Part shown: positions 1 through 8,152 of the stretch, piece after piece
Layout of the letters: each line of letters opens with the position of its first letter
How positions within the stretch are numbered: position 1 is the stretch's first letter
Assembly (NCBI GenBank): GCA_947331495.1
Contig: CAMZOI010000001.1
Coordinates: 186,001 to 250,000 of the forward strand
DNA: 64,000 nt
Source of the DNA: Erythrobacteraceae bacterium Alg239-R51
GTDB taxonomy: Bacteria; Pseudomonadota; Alphaproteobacteria; Sphingomonadales; Sphingomonadaceae
Reading direction: 5' to 3'
Notes under the pieces: model-generated
What the model was told of the DNA's origin: nothing
Databases searched by the model: none
The model's input: the letters and a program-made list of their open reading frames with translations, nothing else
Translations under genes and position numbers: made by a program

Positions 1-555
1 GCTTCGGGCCTCGTGCTAGAGCGTGCAGTCGAGCCCGGCCAGACCGTGAGCGCGGGATCGCCGCCGCTCTTCCGGATTGCCCAAGGTGGTGAGATGGAAA
101 TGCTCGCGCGGCTGGGCGAGTCAGAGCTTGCCAGAATTTCAGCCGGAACGCGGGTCGAAGTAACCCCGGTCGGTACGGATAAGGTCTTTTCCGGACAGGT
201 CTGGCAAGTGGCTCCGACGATTAGTTCCGAAGATCGTCAAGGCACGGCAAGGGTGGCTCTGCCTTACGCACCCGAATTGCGACCGGGTGGTTTTGCCACA
301 GCGGTTATAAAAAGTGGAACGGTCAACGCTCCGCTTCTACCGGAAAGCGCGATCCTGTCGGATGACGATGGCAGTTACGTCTATATCGTGGGTAACGACA
401 ACAAGGTCGAGCGGCGACCCATCACACTTGGTCCCGTAACGCAGAACGGAGTGATCGTCGCCGAAGGTCTGACCGGTCGCGAACGCGTTGTGCTGCGTGC
501 CGGCGGGTTCCTGAATGCTGGCGAGACCGTCAATCCCGTGCGGCAGGCTGGCTGA
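1..555 (+). CDS. RND efflux periplasmic adaptor subunit, C-terminal part (cut by window edge)
   Basis: This is the C-terminal 184 codons of a membrane-fusion (HlyD/AcrA-type) adaptor that bridges an inner-membrane RND pump to an outer-membrane channel. The reading frame is open from base 1, so the N-terminal anchor and most of the hairpin lie to the left. Visible parts are the end of the lipoyl half (VEPGQTVSAG), a beta-barrel segment with a PGGFATAVI turn, and the membrane-proximal region with LPESAILSDDDGSYVYIV, typical of the family. The stop is 11 nt before the RND permease start, so the two genes form one operon. The family call is firm; the exported substrate cannot be told from sequence. 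Confidence 0.9.
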   Translation, partial: ASGLVLERAVEPGQTVSAGSPPLFRIAQGGEMEMLARLGESELARISAGTRVEVTPVGTDKVFSGQVWQVAPTISSEDRQGTARVALPYAPELRPGGFATAVIKSGTVNAPLLPESAILSDDDGSYVYIVGNDNKVERRPITLGPVTQNGVIVAEGLTGRERVVLRAGGFLNAGETVNPVRQAG

Positions 556-566
556 CAGACCTTACC

Positions 567-3500
567 ATGAACCTTCAGAACATCTCCGCCTGGTCGATCC
601 GAAATCCCGTCATTCCGATCGTGGCGTTTGTTGCGCTGCTTCTTGCCGGAATGCTCAGCTTCGCCAGAATGGATGTCGTCAACAATCCCGACGTCGAGTT
701 CCCGGGCGTCAACGTAACGGTGAGCCAGCCGGGCGCCGCGCCCACCGAAATCGAGAACCAGATTACCCAACGGATAGAATCCGCGGTGCGCTCGCTGAAC
801 GGCGTGCGCAATATCAGTTCGACCGCTCGCGAGGGCAGTTCCAACACTACCGTCGAGTTCGAAGTCGGCACCGATCCGAACGATGCCGTGGCCGAGGTCA
901 AGAATGCGGTCGATTCGGTGCGCGGGAGCCTGCCCGACGGGATTCTGGAACCCCGTATTTCGAAGATCGATATCGCGGGTGGGTTCCTTGGTATCTACGC
1001 CGTCGAAGCCGACGATATGACGATCGAACAGCTCAGCTGGTTCATCGACGATACGATCGCAAAGCGGCTCCTGTCGGTCGAAGGCATGGCCGAGGTTGGC
1101 CGTTTCGGCGGGGTCGATCGGGAGATCGAGGTCATTCTCGATCCGGCACGCATGCAGGCCCTTGGCGTCACCGCCGGGCAGATCAACAGCGTGTTGCGCC
1201 AGACCAACCTCGATGCCGGGGGTGGCGTGGCCGAGGTCGGAGGAACGCGCCAGTCGCTGCGCGTTCTTGGCAATAACGAAACGGCGTACGAACTGTCGCA
1301 GAGCCAGATACAGCTGGGCGGAGGGCGCACTATCAAGCTGGCCGACGTCGCCACGGTGCGCGATGGCTATTCCGAAAGGACTTCGATCAGCAAGGTTCGC
1401 GACAAGGAGGTCGTAAACTTCTACATGTCGCGAGCGAAGGGGGCATCGGACGTTACTGCTTTCGACGCCGCAAAGGAGATCATCGCCGATATCGAAGCGG
1501 AAAATCCCGGGGTCACCTTCATTCCGCTGTTCAACACCGTTAAGTACACCGAAAGCCAGTACGAAAGTTCGATAGCCGCCATGATCGAAGGGGCGATCCT
1601 GGCCGTTGTGGTGGTGTTTTTCTTCCTGCGCGACTGGCGCGCCACGGTGATCAGCGCGATTGCCATTCCCCTTTCGGCAATCCCGACCTTCTGGTTCATG
1701 GATCTACTCGGGTTCAATCTGAACTTTCTTTCGCTGCTGGCTCTCGGGCTCGTCGCGGGCGTTCTCGTCGACGACGCGATTGTCGAGATCGAGAATATCG
1801 TGCGGCATATGCGGATGGGCAAATCCGCCTATCAGGCATCGATTGACGCGGCGGACGAGATCGGTCTCGCGGTTGTCGCTACCAGCTTCTGTATCGTCGC
1901 GGTTTTCCTGCCTGTCGGACTGATGCCGGGCGTTACCGGACAATTCTTCCGCAATTTTGGTCTGACCGTGGTCGTTGCCGTGCTGATGAGCCTCGCTGTC
2001 GCGCGGATGATCACTCCCATGCTTGCGGCCTATTTCCTCAAGGCCAAGGGTCACGCTGAGCATGGCGGCGGCAAGTGGATGGACCGCTATATGCGCGTGC
2101 TGAGCTGGTCGCTCGACCGGGGCAAACTCCTCGCTCGCCGCGAGGGTCTGGACGGCCCGAATCGGCGCTGGCTTTACGTGTTGTCCTTCATGTTTCTGCT
2201 GGTCGTACTTCTGGCCGCCCCAGCGGTAGCGGTGTTCATGGTGTGGGGGGCGATCTCCGGATTGGGCCTTTCCGATAGCATCCCGATCGCCTTGGGCTTC
2301 AACGCCAATGAGGGCTTGGGATTCCTGCTCGGTCGTTTGATCCTGATCCTCCAGCTGGCGGTTGTCACGGCGGTCGGCTTCCTGATGGTGAAAATACTGC
2401 TGGCCATCCCCGGCCTGGTCACGCGCCTGCTCGGTCGCAAGCTTCACGATGGCTGGCAATACCTTGTCGCGCGGTTCTACGATCACCGCGTCTGGATGCT
2501 CGGCATCGGCTACTTTGCCTTCCTGATCACCGTCCTATTGTTCATGAACACCCCGTTCCAGTTCGATCCCGAGATCAACGATGATAACGTCCAGGTCGAA
2601 GTGGAAATGGTGCCCGGTACGACACTGGACACGACCGAGGGTGTTGCGGACAGCGTAGCCGCCATCTTGTATGAGCAGCCCGAAGTCGAGCGGGTCCTAG
2701 AACGGGTGCGTGAAGGCAACGCCACGCTCTACGTGACGCTGAAAGAGGATCGCGAACGCAAATCCTTCGAATTTACCCGGGCGCTAGGGCCGACCCTCGC
2801 CCAGATACCGGACGCACGCGTTCGCTTCCAGAGCATGGGCGGCGCGGGTGGCGGCGGCGGGAGCGGCCGGGACCTGACCATCATGCTGGCAGGATCCGAT
2901 CCCGATCTGCTTGAAGACACTGCGGCTCAGGTTGTCGAGGAAATGCGTGGCATCGGGTCAATCGTTGCCCCACGGATTGCTTCGGATATCAATCGCCCCG
3001 AAATCATCATTCGCCCCCGACCGGACCTTGCAGCGGAACTGGGCGTGACGACTGTGGCGCTGAGTCAGGCCATCCGCATCGCAACACTCGGCGAAATCGA
3101 GCAGAATGCGGCCAAATTCTCACTTTCCGACCGGCAAATCCCGATCAACGTACGCTTGCCGACGAGTTCGCGGCAGGACATGACGACTATCGAGAACCTG
3201 CCCGTCCCGATCGCGAGCGGCGGTTCCGTTCCGCTCAGCCGGGTCGCGGAAATTAGTTTCGGGGCCGGTCCGACCTCGATCCAGCGCTACAACCAGAATC
3301 GTCGCGTGTTCATTGGTGCCGATCTGGCGCCAGATGTCTTGCGCGGCAATGCGATGGAGGAAATAAACCAGCTCCCCACGCTGACCGATCTTCCGCAAGG
3401 CGTGATCCGTGACGAGGTCGGCGCGGATGAACTCCAGACCGAGCTTGCGGAAAATTTCTCGACGGCGTTGATTGCCGGGGTGTTTCTCGTCTTCGCGGTG

Positions 3501-4037
3501 CTGGTCCTGCTCTACAAGCGTTTCATGTCCCCGTTGGTGAACATGTGTTCGCTTGCCTTGGCGCCCCTCGGCGGCATCTTCCTTGTCTGGGTCGTCGGCC
3601 AACCGTTGTCGATGCCGGTCCTGATCGGGGTTCTGTTGCTTCTAGGAATTGTCTCGAAGAACTCGATCCTGCTGATAGATTTTGCGATCGAGGAGATGGC
3701 GACGGGAACGCGCAAGCTTTCTGCCATCATGGAAGCCGGGCACAAGCGCGCCCAGCCCATTGTGATGACGACCGTGGCCATGACGGCGGGAATGGTGCCG
3801 ACGGCAATCTCGCTCACAGGTGACGGAGCCTGGCGTGCGCCCATGGGAACCGTGGTTATCGGCGGTCTCATCATGTCGACACTGCTGACACTATTGATCG
3901 TACCGGCTGGCTTCAGTCTCGCCGATGGTTTCGAGAAGCGGATCGGCCCGTGGATGCGGCACCGCTTCCTGACTTACAGACCAGGCGATGAGGGTCACGG
4001 ATCAATCGACGGACCGGAGGCCGAGCCCGCCGAGTGA
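567..4037 (+). CDS. RND (AcrB/HAE1-type) efflux transporter permease with an extra membrane insert
   Basis: This is a proton-driven inner-membrane pump of the resistance-nodulation-division family, partner of the adaptor ending at 555. It begins ITVSQP-like with a periplasmic porter domain (VNVTVSQPGA near residue 50). TM helices 2-6 follow, containing the DD pair (VLVDDAIVEIEN, near residues 400-410) that carries the proton-relay aspartates. The second porter half and C-terminal helices include GIVSKNSILLIDFA. It is 1156 aa, against about 1030-1050 for typical AcrB relatives. The excess lies at about residues 515-625, between TM6 and TM7, and contains two additional hydrophobic stretches (about 536-563 and 585-615). 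Substrate is unknown. Confidence 0.93.
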   Translation: MNLQNISAWSIRNPVIPIVAFVALLLAGMLSFARMDVVNNPDVEFPGVNVTVSQPGAAPTEIENQITQRIESAVRSLNGVRNISSTAREGSSNTTVEFEVGTDPNDAVAEVKNAVDSVRGSLPDGILEPRISKIDIAGGFLGIYAVEADDMTIEQLSWFIDDTIAKRLLSVEGMAEVGRFGGVDREIEVILDPARMQALGVTAGQINSVLRQTNLDAGGGVAEVGGTRQSLRVLGNNETAYELSQSQIQLGGGRTIKLADVATVRDGYSERTSISKVRDKEVVNFYMSRAKGASDVTAFDAAKEIIADIEAENPGVTFIPLFNTVKYTESQYESSIAAMIEGAILAVVVVFFFLRDWRATVISAIAIPLSAIPTFWFMDLLGFNLNFLSLLALGLVAGVLVDDAIVEIENIVRHMRMGKSAYQASIDAADEIGLAVVATSFCIVAVFLPVGLMPGVTGQFFRNFGLTVVVAVLMSLAVARMITPMLAAYFLKAKGHAEHGGGKWMDRYMRVLSWSLDRGKLLARREGLDGPNRRWLYVLSFMFLLVVLLAAPAVAVFMVWGAISGLGLSDSIPIALGFNANEGLGFLLGRLILILQLAVVTAVGFLMVKILLAIPGLVTRLLGRKLHDGWQYLVARFYDHRVWMLGIGYFAFLITVLLFMNTPFQFDPEINDDNVQVEVEMVPGTTLDTTEGVADSVAAILYEQPEVERVLERVREGNATLYVTLKEDRERKSFEFTRALGPTLAQIPDARVRFQSMGGAGGGGGSGRDLTIMLAGSDPDLLEDTAAQVVEEMRGIGSIVAPRIASDINRPEIIIRPRPDLAAELGVTTVALSQAIRIATLGEIEQNAAKFSLSDRQIPINVRLPTSSRQDMTTIENLPVPIASGGSVPLSRVAEISFGAGPTSIQRYNQNRRVFIGADLAPDVLRGNAMEEINQLPTLTDLPQGVIRDEVGADELQTELAENFSTALIAGVFLVFAVLVLLYKRFMSPLVNMCSLALAPLGGIFLVWVVGQPLSMPVLIGVLLLLGIVSKNSILLIDFAIEEMATGTRKLSAIMEAGHKRAQPIVMTTVAMTAGMVPTAISLTGDGAWRAPMGTVVIGGLIMSTLLTLLIVPAGFSLADGFEKRIGPWMRHRFLTYRPGDEGHGSIDGPEAEPAE

Positions 4038-5311
4038 CCAAGCGAGCGTCAGCGGGCCTGCCTCTGGAAGGTCCTCCGATCACTCCCGACCGTGCGCGGA
4101 CCATGCGGCGCACTGCGACCGGTCTGATCGTTCTGATGGCGGTCCTGTTCCTGCTGTCGGGACAGTATCTGGAAGTGCATCCCGCCTGGGGATATCTCCA
4201 CGCTTTCGCAGAGGCCGCGATGGTGGGTGGACTGGCCGACTGGTTCGCGGTGACTGCTCTCTTCCGCCGCCCGCTCGGCCTTCCGATACCGCACACGGCT
4301 ATCATTCCCGAAAACAAGGACCGGATCGCGGACACGATGGCGGGGTTTCTGCGTGAAAACTTTCTGACGCCCGCCGTTGTCGCCCGGCGGATGGGTTCCA
4401 TGAACCTCGCCGCTGCCGTCGGCGCATATCTTGCCGATCCCAGGGCGGCGAACGATCCTCGTATCCGCGCCGGTGCCGGCGACCTTATCGTCGAAGTGCT
4501 CGAATCGCTCGACCCCGAGCGGCTCGGGACGCAGGTACGCAGCGGATTGTCGGCTCAGTTGGAACGGCTCGAAATTGCACCACTGCTTGGCAGCTTGGTC
4601 GATTCGATGATCGCCGATGGACGTCACAAGGTTCTGATCGACAAGATAATCCGTTGGGCGGGGCTGGTGCTTGAGGACAATGAGGCGATGGTGCGTGACA
4701 TGGTCCATCGGCGGGCCAACGCGGTGTTGCGGTTCACCGGACTTGACGAACGGCTTGCCAATTCAGTGCTGGACGGGCTCTACAAGCTGCTAGCCGAAGT
4801 GCTGGTCGATCCCGACCATCCTTTACGCAACAAGATCGAGGAAGGATTGCAGGAACTCGCGGCGGGGTTGCGCGATGACCCCGAAATGCGCGAGCGGGTC
4901 GAGCGCATGAAGCGCGAGCTTATCCGCAACCCGGCGATCGCCGAATGGTGGCAGGGTGTCTGGGAGCGTGTCCGTGCGCGGTTGATCGAAAGCATCCGCT
5001 CGTCGGGGGGCACCGGCGCGGGATATCTCGGCGAGACCCTTGGCGAACTCGGCGAAGCACTCCGTGACGACCACCGGTTGCAGACTCAGATCAACCGCTT
5101 CGCGCGCCGCACCGCTGTCGGCATCGCGACGCGATACGGCGATCAGATTGTCCGGTTGGTTTCCGAGACGGTCCGCCGCTGGGATGCGACGACCATTACC
5201 GATCGCGTCGAAAGCGCTGTAGGCCGAGATCTGCAGTTCATCCGCATCAACGGCACGATGGTGGGCGGCCTGGTGGGCCTGACGCTCCACTTTCTTGCCA
5301 GCTTGTTCTGA
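4034..5311 (+). CDS. DUF445 family membrane protein
   Basis: This is a 425-aa protein recognised as DUF445 (YjiN-like), a family of unknown function. It has a hydrophobic segment near residues 30-48, the conserved motif GGLADWFAVTALFRRPLGLPIPHTAIIP broken up around residues 70-95, a long helical, charged middle, and a C-terminal hydrophobic tail (VGGLVGLTLHFLASLF). It starts with GTG overlapping the RND permease stop (GTGA), so it is translationally coupled to the efflux genes, although no functional link to efflux is established. There is no catalytic motif that I can name. The family assignment is confident and the role unknown. Confidence 0.88.
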   Translation: MTKRASAGLPLEGPPITPDRARTMRRTATGLIVLMAVLFLLSGQYLEVHPAWGYLHAFAEAAMVGGLADWFAVTALFRRPLGLPIPHTAIIPENKDRIADTMAGFLRENFLTPAVVARRMGSMNLAAAVGAYLADPRAANDPRIRAGAGDLIVEVLESLDPERLGTQVRSGLSAQLERLEIAPLLGSLVDSMIADGRHKVLIDKIIRWAGLVLEDNEAMVRDMVHRRANAVLRFTGLDERLANSVLDGLYKLLAEVLVDPDHPLRNKIEEGLQELAAGLRDDPEMRERVERMKRELIRNPAIAEWWQGVWERVRARLIESIRSSGGTGAGYLGETLGELGEALRDDHRLQTQINRFARRTAVGIATRYGDQIVRLVSETVRRWDATTITDRVESAVGRDLQFIRINGTMVGGLVGLTLHFLASLF

Positions 5312-5346
5312 GCTGACGCGCATGATCAGCACCAGTCCGCAAAGCG

Positions 5347-6267
5347 TCAGGGCAAAATGTACTTGATTCTCTGTACGAGGTAGGACCGGACAGGCCGACC
5401 TTCAGTGTCCCGAGCGGGTTCGAATTCCGCGTCTTTCATAATTGCGAGACAGGCCGAATTGTCGAAGTTGTCTGCTTGCGTCAAATTGGTCCGGACGCAT
5501 TTGGAAGGCTCACCACTGGCTTCTATCATCAGCCTGAGTTGCAGGTCAGCTTGCTCACCGCGACGCGCTGCTTTATCTGGATAGGTGTTGACAATGCGTT
5601 GAGCGACATGGTCGAGATTCTTCCATTTCGGCGGATGCGCGACTTTAGCCTGTTGTGCCGGATCGACACCCCATGACCGCACGAGATCGTCCATGCAAGA
5701 CTCCATCGCCTTTGCAATCTGCGGCATCTCGGCGAGCGGTATGCGCACGGCGTTCCTAGTTCCAGCTTCGATATCCAGCCATTCGATACTCTCGACGGGT
5801 GGCCGCGGCATGGAAGATTGCGTCGTGGAAGGTGCGCCGTCGCGGGAGGTGCTCTCACGTAACCGGTTTTCGGAACTCTTTTTCCGCGAGCCGGCAACGG
5901 AAGAGAGCGTGGGCGAAAATCCTGTGCCACGGATCGCCTGTTCGAATTGACCAAACGAGAGCTGCCGACCCGGAGTTTCTCGCGTTTGGTTTACCGGGCC
6001 GAACCGTACCGAAATAGTTGAACGGTTCGGCACCGCACTTCCCGCCACGAGCCAAGTGTATGATTGTTCGGGGACTTGCTGTTCGAAGAAGAGGACAGTT
6101 TTCTCGTTACCGTCAGGCGACGCGAATTCCCGGACGATCCGGCATCTGTTTTCGGCATAATCCAGTACCCAATTTGTCGTGGGCACAAGCGTCTCCGGCG
6201 CATGTGCCTGTTGGGCTGAGGCAAAGGCAGGCCAGAGCAGTAAACATGTAGGTAAAGCGACCCTCAA
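5347..6267 (-). CDS. Exported protein with C-terminal TonB-like domain
   Basis: The 306-aa product begins with a signal peptide (hydrophobic LPTCLLLWPAFASA, cleavage expected after ASA). The middle is Ser/Arg/Pro-rich. The last 80 residues resemble the TonB C-terminal fold, with QLRLMIEASGEP, a CVRTN...ACLAI pair of cysteines, FEPARD and a final LVQRIKYILP strand. It lacks the N-terminal anchor and the long proline spacer of a true TonB, so it is more like the soluble TonB-C exported proteins common in sphingomonads. The start is uncertain. TTG at 6267 is chosen because a G-run lies 7 nt upstream. TTG at 6333 (overlapping the etfA stop as TTGA) and GTG at 6285 are alternatives. Confidence 0.72.
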   Translation of the reverse strand: MRVALPTCLLLWPAFASAQQAHAPETLVPTTNWVLDYAENRCRIVREFASPDGNEKTVLFFEQQVPEQSYTWLVAGSAVPNRSTISVRFGPVNQTRETPGRQLSFGQFEQAIRGTGFSPTLSSVAGSRKKSSENRLRESTSRDGAPSTTQSSMPRPPVESIEWLDIEAGTRNAVRIPLAEMPQIAKAMESCMDDLVRSWGVDPAQQAKVAHPPKWKNLDHVAQRIVNTYPDKAARRGEQADLQLRLMIEASGEPSKCVRTNLTQADNFDNSACLAIMKDAEFEPARDTEGRPVRSYLVQRIKYILP

Positions 6268-6275
6268 CGCAAATC

Positions 6276-6303
6276 CCCCCAGCACCGGAATGGTGCCAGG
6301 GGG
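6276..6303 (-). other. Hairpin between etfA and the TonB-like gene
   Basis: The inverted repeat has arms CCCCC-A-GCACC and GGTGC-CA-GGGGG around a GGAAT loop. In the transcript (minus strand) the final G-run is also the likely ribosome-binding segment for the TTG at 6267. There is no U-tract after it, so it is a poor intrinsic terminator. It could be an attenuating or SD-covering structure. Confidence 0.45.
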
Positions 6304-6329
6304 AGCGCTAAATCGTCGATGCGAAAAAA

Positions 6330-7259
6330 TCAAAGCTTCTCGGTTAGTTCCGGAACCGCCTTGTAAAGGTCCGCCACCAGACCGATGTCTGCCACCTGGA
6401 AGATCGGGGCGTCTTCGTCCTTGTTTATGGCAATGATGGTCTTGGAATCCTTCATGCCCGCCAAGTGCTGGATCGCGCCTGAAATTCCGATGGCAATATA
6501 GACATCAGGAGCCACGATCTTGCCGGTCTGACCAACCTGGTAATCGTTCGGAACATAACCTGCATCAACCGCCGCGCGGCTCGCGCCGATCCCGGCGTTC
6601 AGCTTGTCGGCCAGCGGCGTGATGACCTGTTCGAAGGTTTCGGCATCCTTGAGCGCCCGACCACCCGACACGATGACCTTGGCGCTGGTAAGCTCGGGCC
6701 GGTCGCTCTCGGCGATTTCCTGACTGACGAAGCTGGAAAGACCCGCATCGCCCGGCCCCGAAACTTCCTCGACAGAAACCGAGCCGCCTTCTGCACTAGC
6801 CTTGTCGAATGCGGTCCCGCGCACGGTCACCACCAGTTTCTCATCGCCGCTCTCCACCGTCGCAATCGCATTGCCGGCGTAAATGGGCCGAGTGAAGGTC
6901 TTGTCGCCTTCGACCGAAAGGATGTCCGATACCTGCATCACGTCGAGGAGAGCGGCCACGCGTGGGGCAATGTTCTTGCCCGTGGTTGTCGCGGGAGCAA
7001 CGAACGCATCGTGATCTGCCATAAGGCCCGCGATCAACGGCGCGAGATTTTCTGCCAGTCCGTTCTTGTAAGCCGTATCATCGGCCAGCAAGACCTTGCC
7101 GGCGCCTTCGATCTTGGCGGCTTCTTCGGCAACGGCGCGGCATCCGGAGCCAGCCACCAGCAGATCGACATCGCCAATTTTGGAAGCTGCGGTTACGGCG
7201 GCGAGGGTCGCATCGGCGACGGAAGCATTGTCGTGTTCGACCCAAACAAGCGTTTTCAT
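6330..7259 (-). CDS. etfA: Electron transfer flavoprotein subunit alpha (FixB-like)
   Basis: EtfA is the FAD-binding subunit of the ETF heterodimer, which takes electrons from acyl-CoA and related dehydrogenases and delivers them to ETF-ubiquinone oxidoreductase. The 309-aa length is normal. The N-terminal half is the ETF adenine-nucleotide-like domain ([10 protein letters not shown] start). The C-terminal half carries the FAD-binding signature, with VSGGRALKD near residue 200, [19 protein letters not shown] near 245-265, and [10 protein letters not shown] near 280. It lies 28 nt downstream of etfB in the same direction, so the pair is an operon. The identification is firm. Confidence 0.96.
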   Translation of the reverse strand: MKTLVWVEHDNASVADATLAAVTAASKIGDVDLLVAGSGCRAVAEEAAKIEGAGKVLLADDTAYKNGLAENLAPLIAGLMADHDAFVAPATTTGKNIAPRVAALLDVMQVSDILSVEGDKTFTRPIYAGNAIATVESGDEKLVVTVRGTAFDKASAEGGSVSVEEVSGPGDAGLSSFVSQEIAESDRPELTSAKVIVSGGRALKDAETFEQVITPLADKLNAGIGASRAAVDAGYVPNDYQVGQTGKIVAPDVYIAIGISGAIQHLAGMKDSKTIIAINKDEDAPIFQVADIGLVADLYKAVPELTEKL

Positions 7260-7287
7260 ATCAGGTTTCCTTCGTGTCCGGGTTTGT

Positions 7288-8034
7288 TCAGGCGATGCCC
7301 ATCGCCTTCATCTTGGCGACCAGCGCATCGACGTCCTCGACCTTTTCTCCGGCCTGGCGGACGGGCGGTTCGGAGACATTGGTGGTCTTCAGGCGAGGCG
7401 TTGTATCCACGCCGAAATCGCTTGGGTTCTTGGAATCGAGCGGCTTCTTCTTCGCCTTCATGATGTTCGGCAGCGAAGCGTAGCGCGGCTCGTTCAGGCG
7501 GAGATCCGTCGTGACGATTGCCGGGAGCGTCAACTTCACAGTTTCCAGCCCCCCATCGATTTCGCGCTTGACCGTGACACTGTCACCGTCGACTTCGACC
7601 GTGTTCGCAAACGTGCCCTGCGGACGCCCCATCAGCGCTGCAAGCATTTGCCCGGTCTGGTTCGAATCGTCGTCAATCGCCTGCTTGCCGAGCATAACGA
7701 GACCCGGCTGTTCCTCGTCGGCTATGGCCTTGAGGATCTTGGCAACTGCCAGCGGTTCGACCTCGTCGTCGGTCTCGACCAGGATCGCGCGATCGGCACC
7801 CATTGCGAGCGCCGTGCGCAATGTCTCCTGTGCCTTTGCCGGCCCGATGCTCACCGCGACGATCTCTTCTGCCTTGCCGGCTTCCTTCAGCCGGATCGCT
7901 TCTTCGACAGCGATCTCGTCGAACGGGTTCATGCTCATCTTGACGTTGGCTAGATCGACGCCGCTGCCATCAGGCTTGACCCGCGGCTTGACGTTGTAAT
8001 CGATGACCCGCTTGACGGGCACGAGGATTTTCAT
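7288..8034 (-). CDS. etfB: Electron transfer flavoprotein subunit beta (FixA-like)
   Basis: EtfB is the AMP-binding partner of EtfA, 248 aa from the start [14 protein letters not shown]. The in-frame extension to 8058 adds eight residues before this conserved N-terminus and is not used here. Family marks are [17 protein letters not shown] near residue 38, the AMP-site region [12 protein letters not shown] near 85, [17 protein letters not shown] near 125, and a C-terminal KAKKKPL segment. It heads the leftward etfBA operon. A palindromic ACGT-type site about 90-100 nt upstream of its start (8120-8135) is a candidate operator. Confidence 0.96.
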   Translation of the reverse strand: MKILVPVKRVIDYNVKPRVKPDGSGVDLANVKMSMNPFDEIAVEEAIRLKEAGKAEEIVAVSIGPAKAQETLRTALAMGADRAILVETDDEVEPLAVAKILKAIADEEQPGLVMLGKQAIDDDSNQTGQMLAALMGRPQGTFANTVEVDGDSVTVKREIDGGLETVKLTLPAIVTTDLRLNEPRYASLPNIMKAKKKPLDSKNPSDFGVDTTPRLKTTNVSEPPVRQAGEKVEDVDALVAKMKAMGIA

Positions 8035-8119
8035 GCTGCGAAATCCCTTCTTCTGCAAAGCTGCAGCCGGCAGAACGCACGGCTTGATTAACGAATGACG
8101 CAGCCGCCCTAGCGTTCCC

Positions 8120-8135
8120 TTTACGTTTACGTCAA
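8120..8135. promoter_or_regulatory. Candidate operator: palindrome with two ACGT cores, upstream of etfBA
   Basis: The sequence is TTTACGTTTACGTCAA, that is TT-N-ACGT-TT-ACGT-N-AA, symmetric apart from the third and third-last bases. It sits 85-100 nt upstream of etfB. On the minus strand it begins with TTGACG, so it could also overlap a -35 element. Similar motifs are described for MerR-family regulators of branched-chain amino acid and acyl-CoA catabolism (LiuR type), whose regulons include etfBA in some proteobacteria. No such regulator is in this window, so the assignment is inference from memory of the motif. Confidence 0.42.
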
Positions 8136-8152
8136 GGGCAACTGGCGCTGGG

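Noticed and set aside
1704-2486. 260-codon antisense open frame across the RND permease
   Set aside because: GC-rich shadow of a well-supported gene with no recognisable motif or ribosome site.
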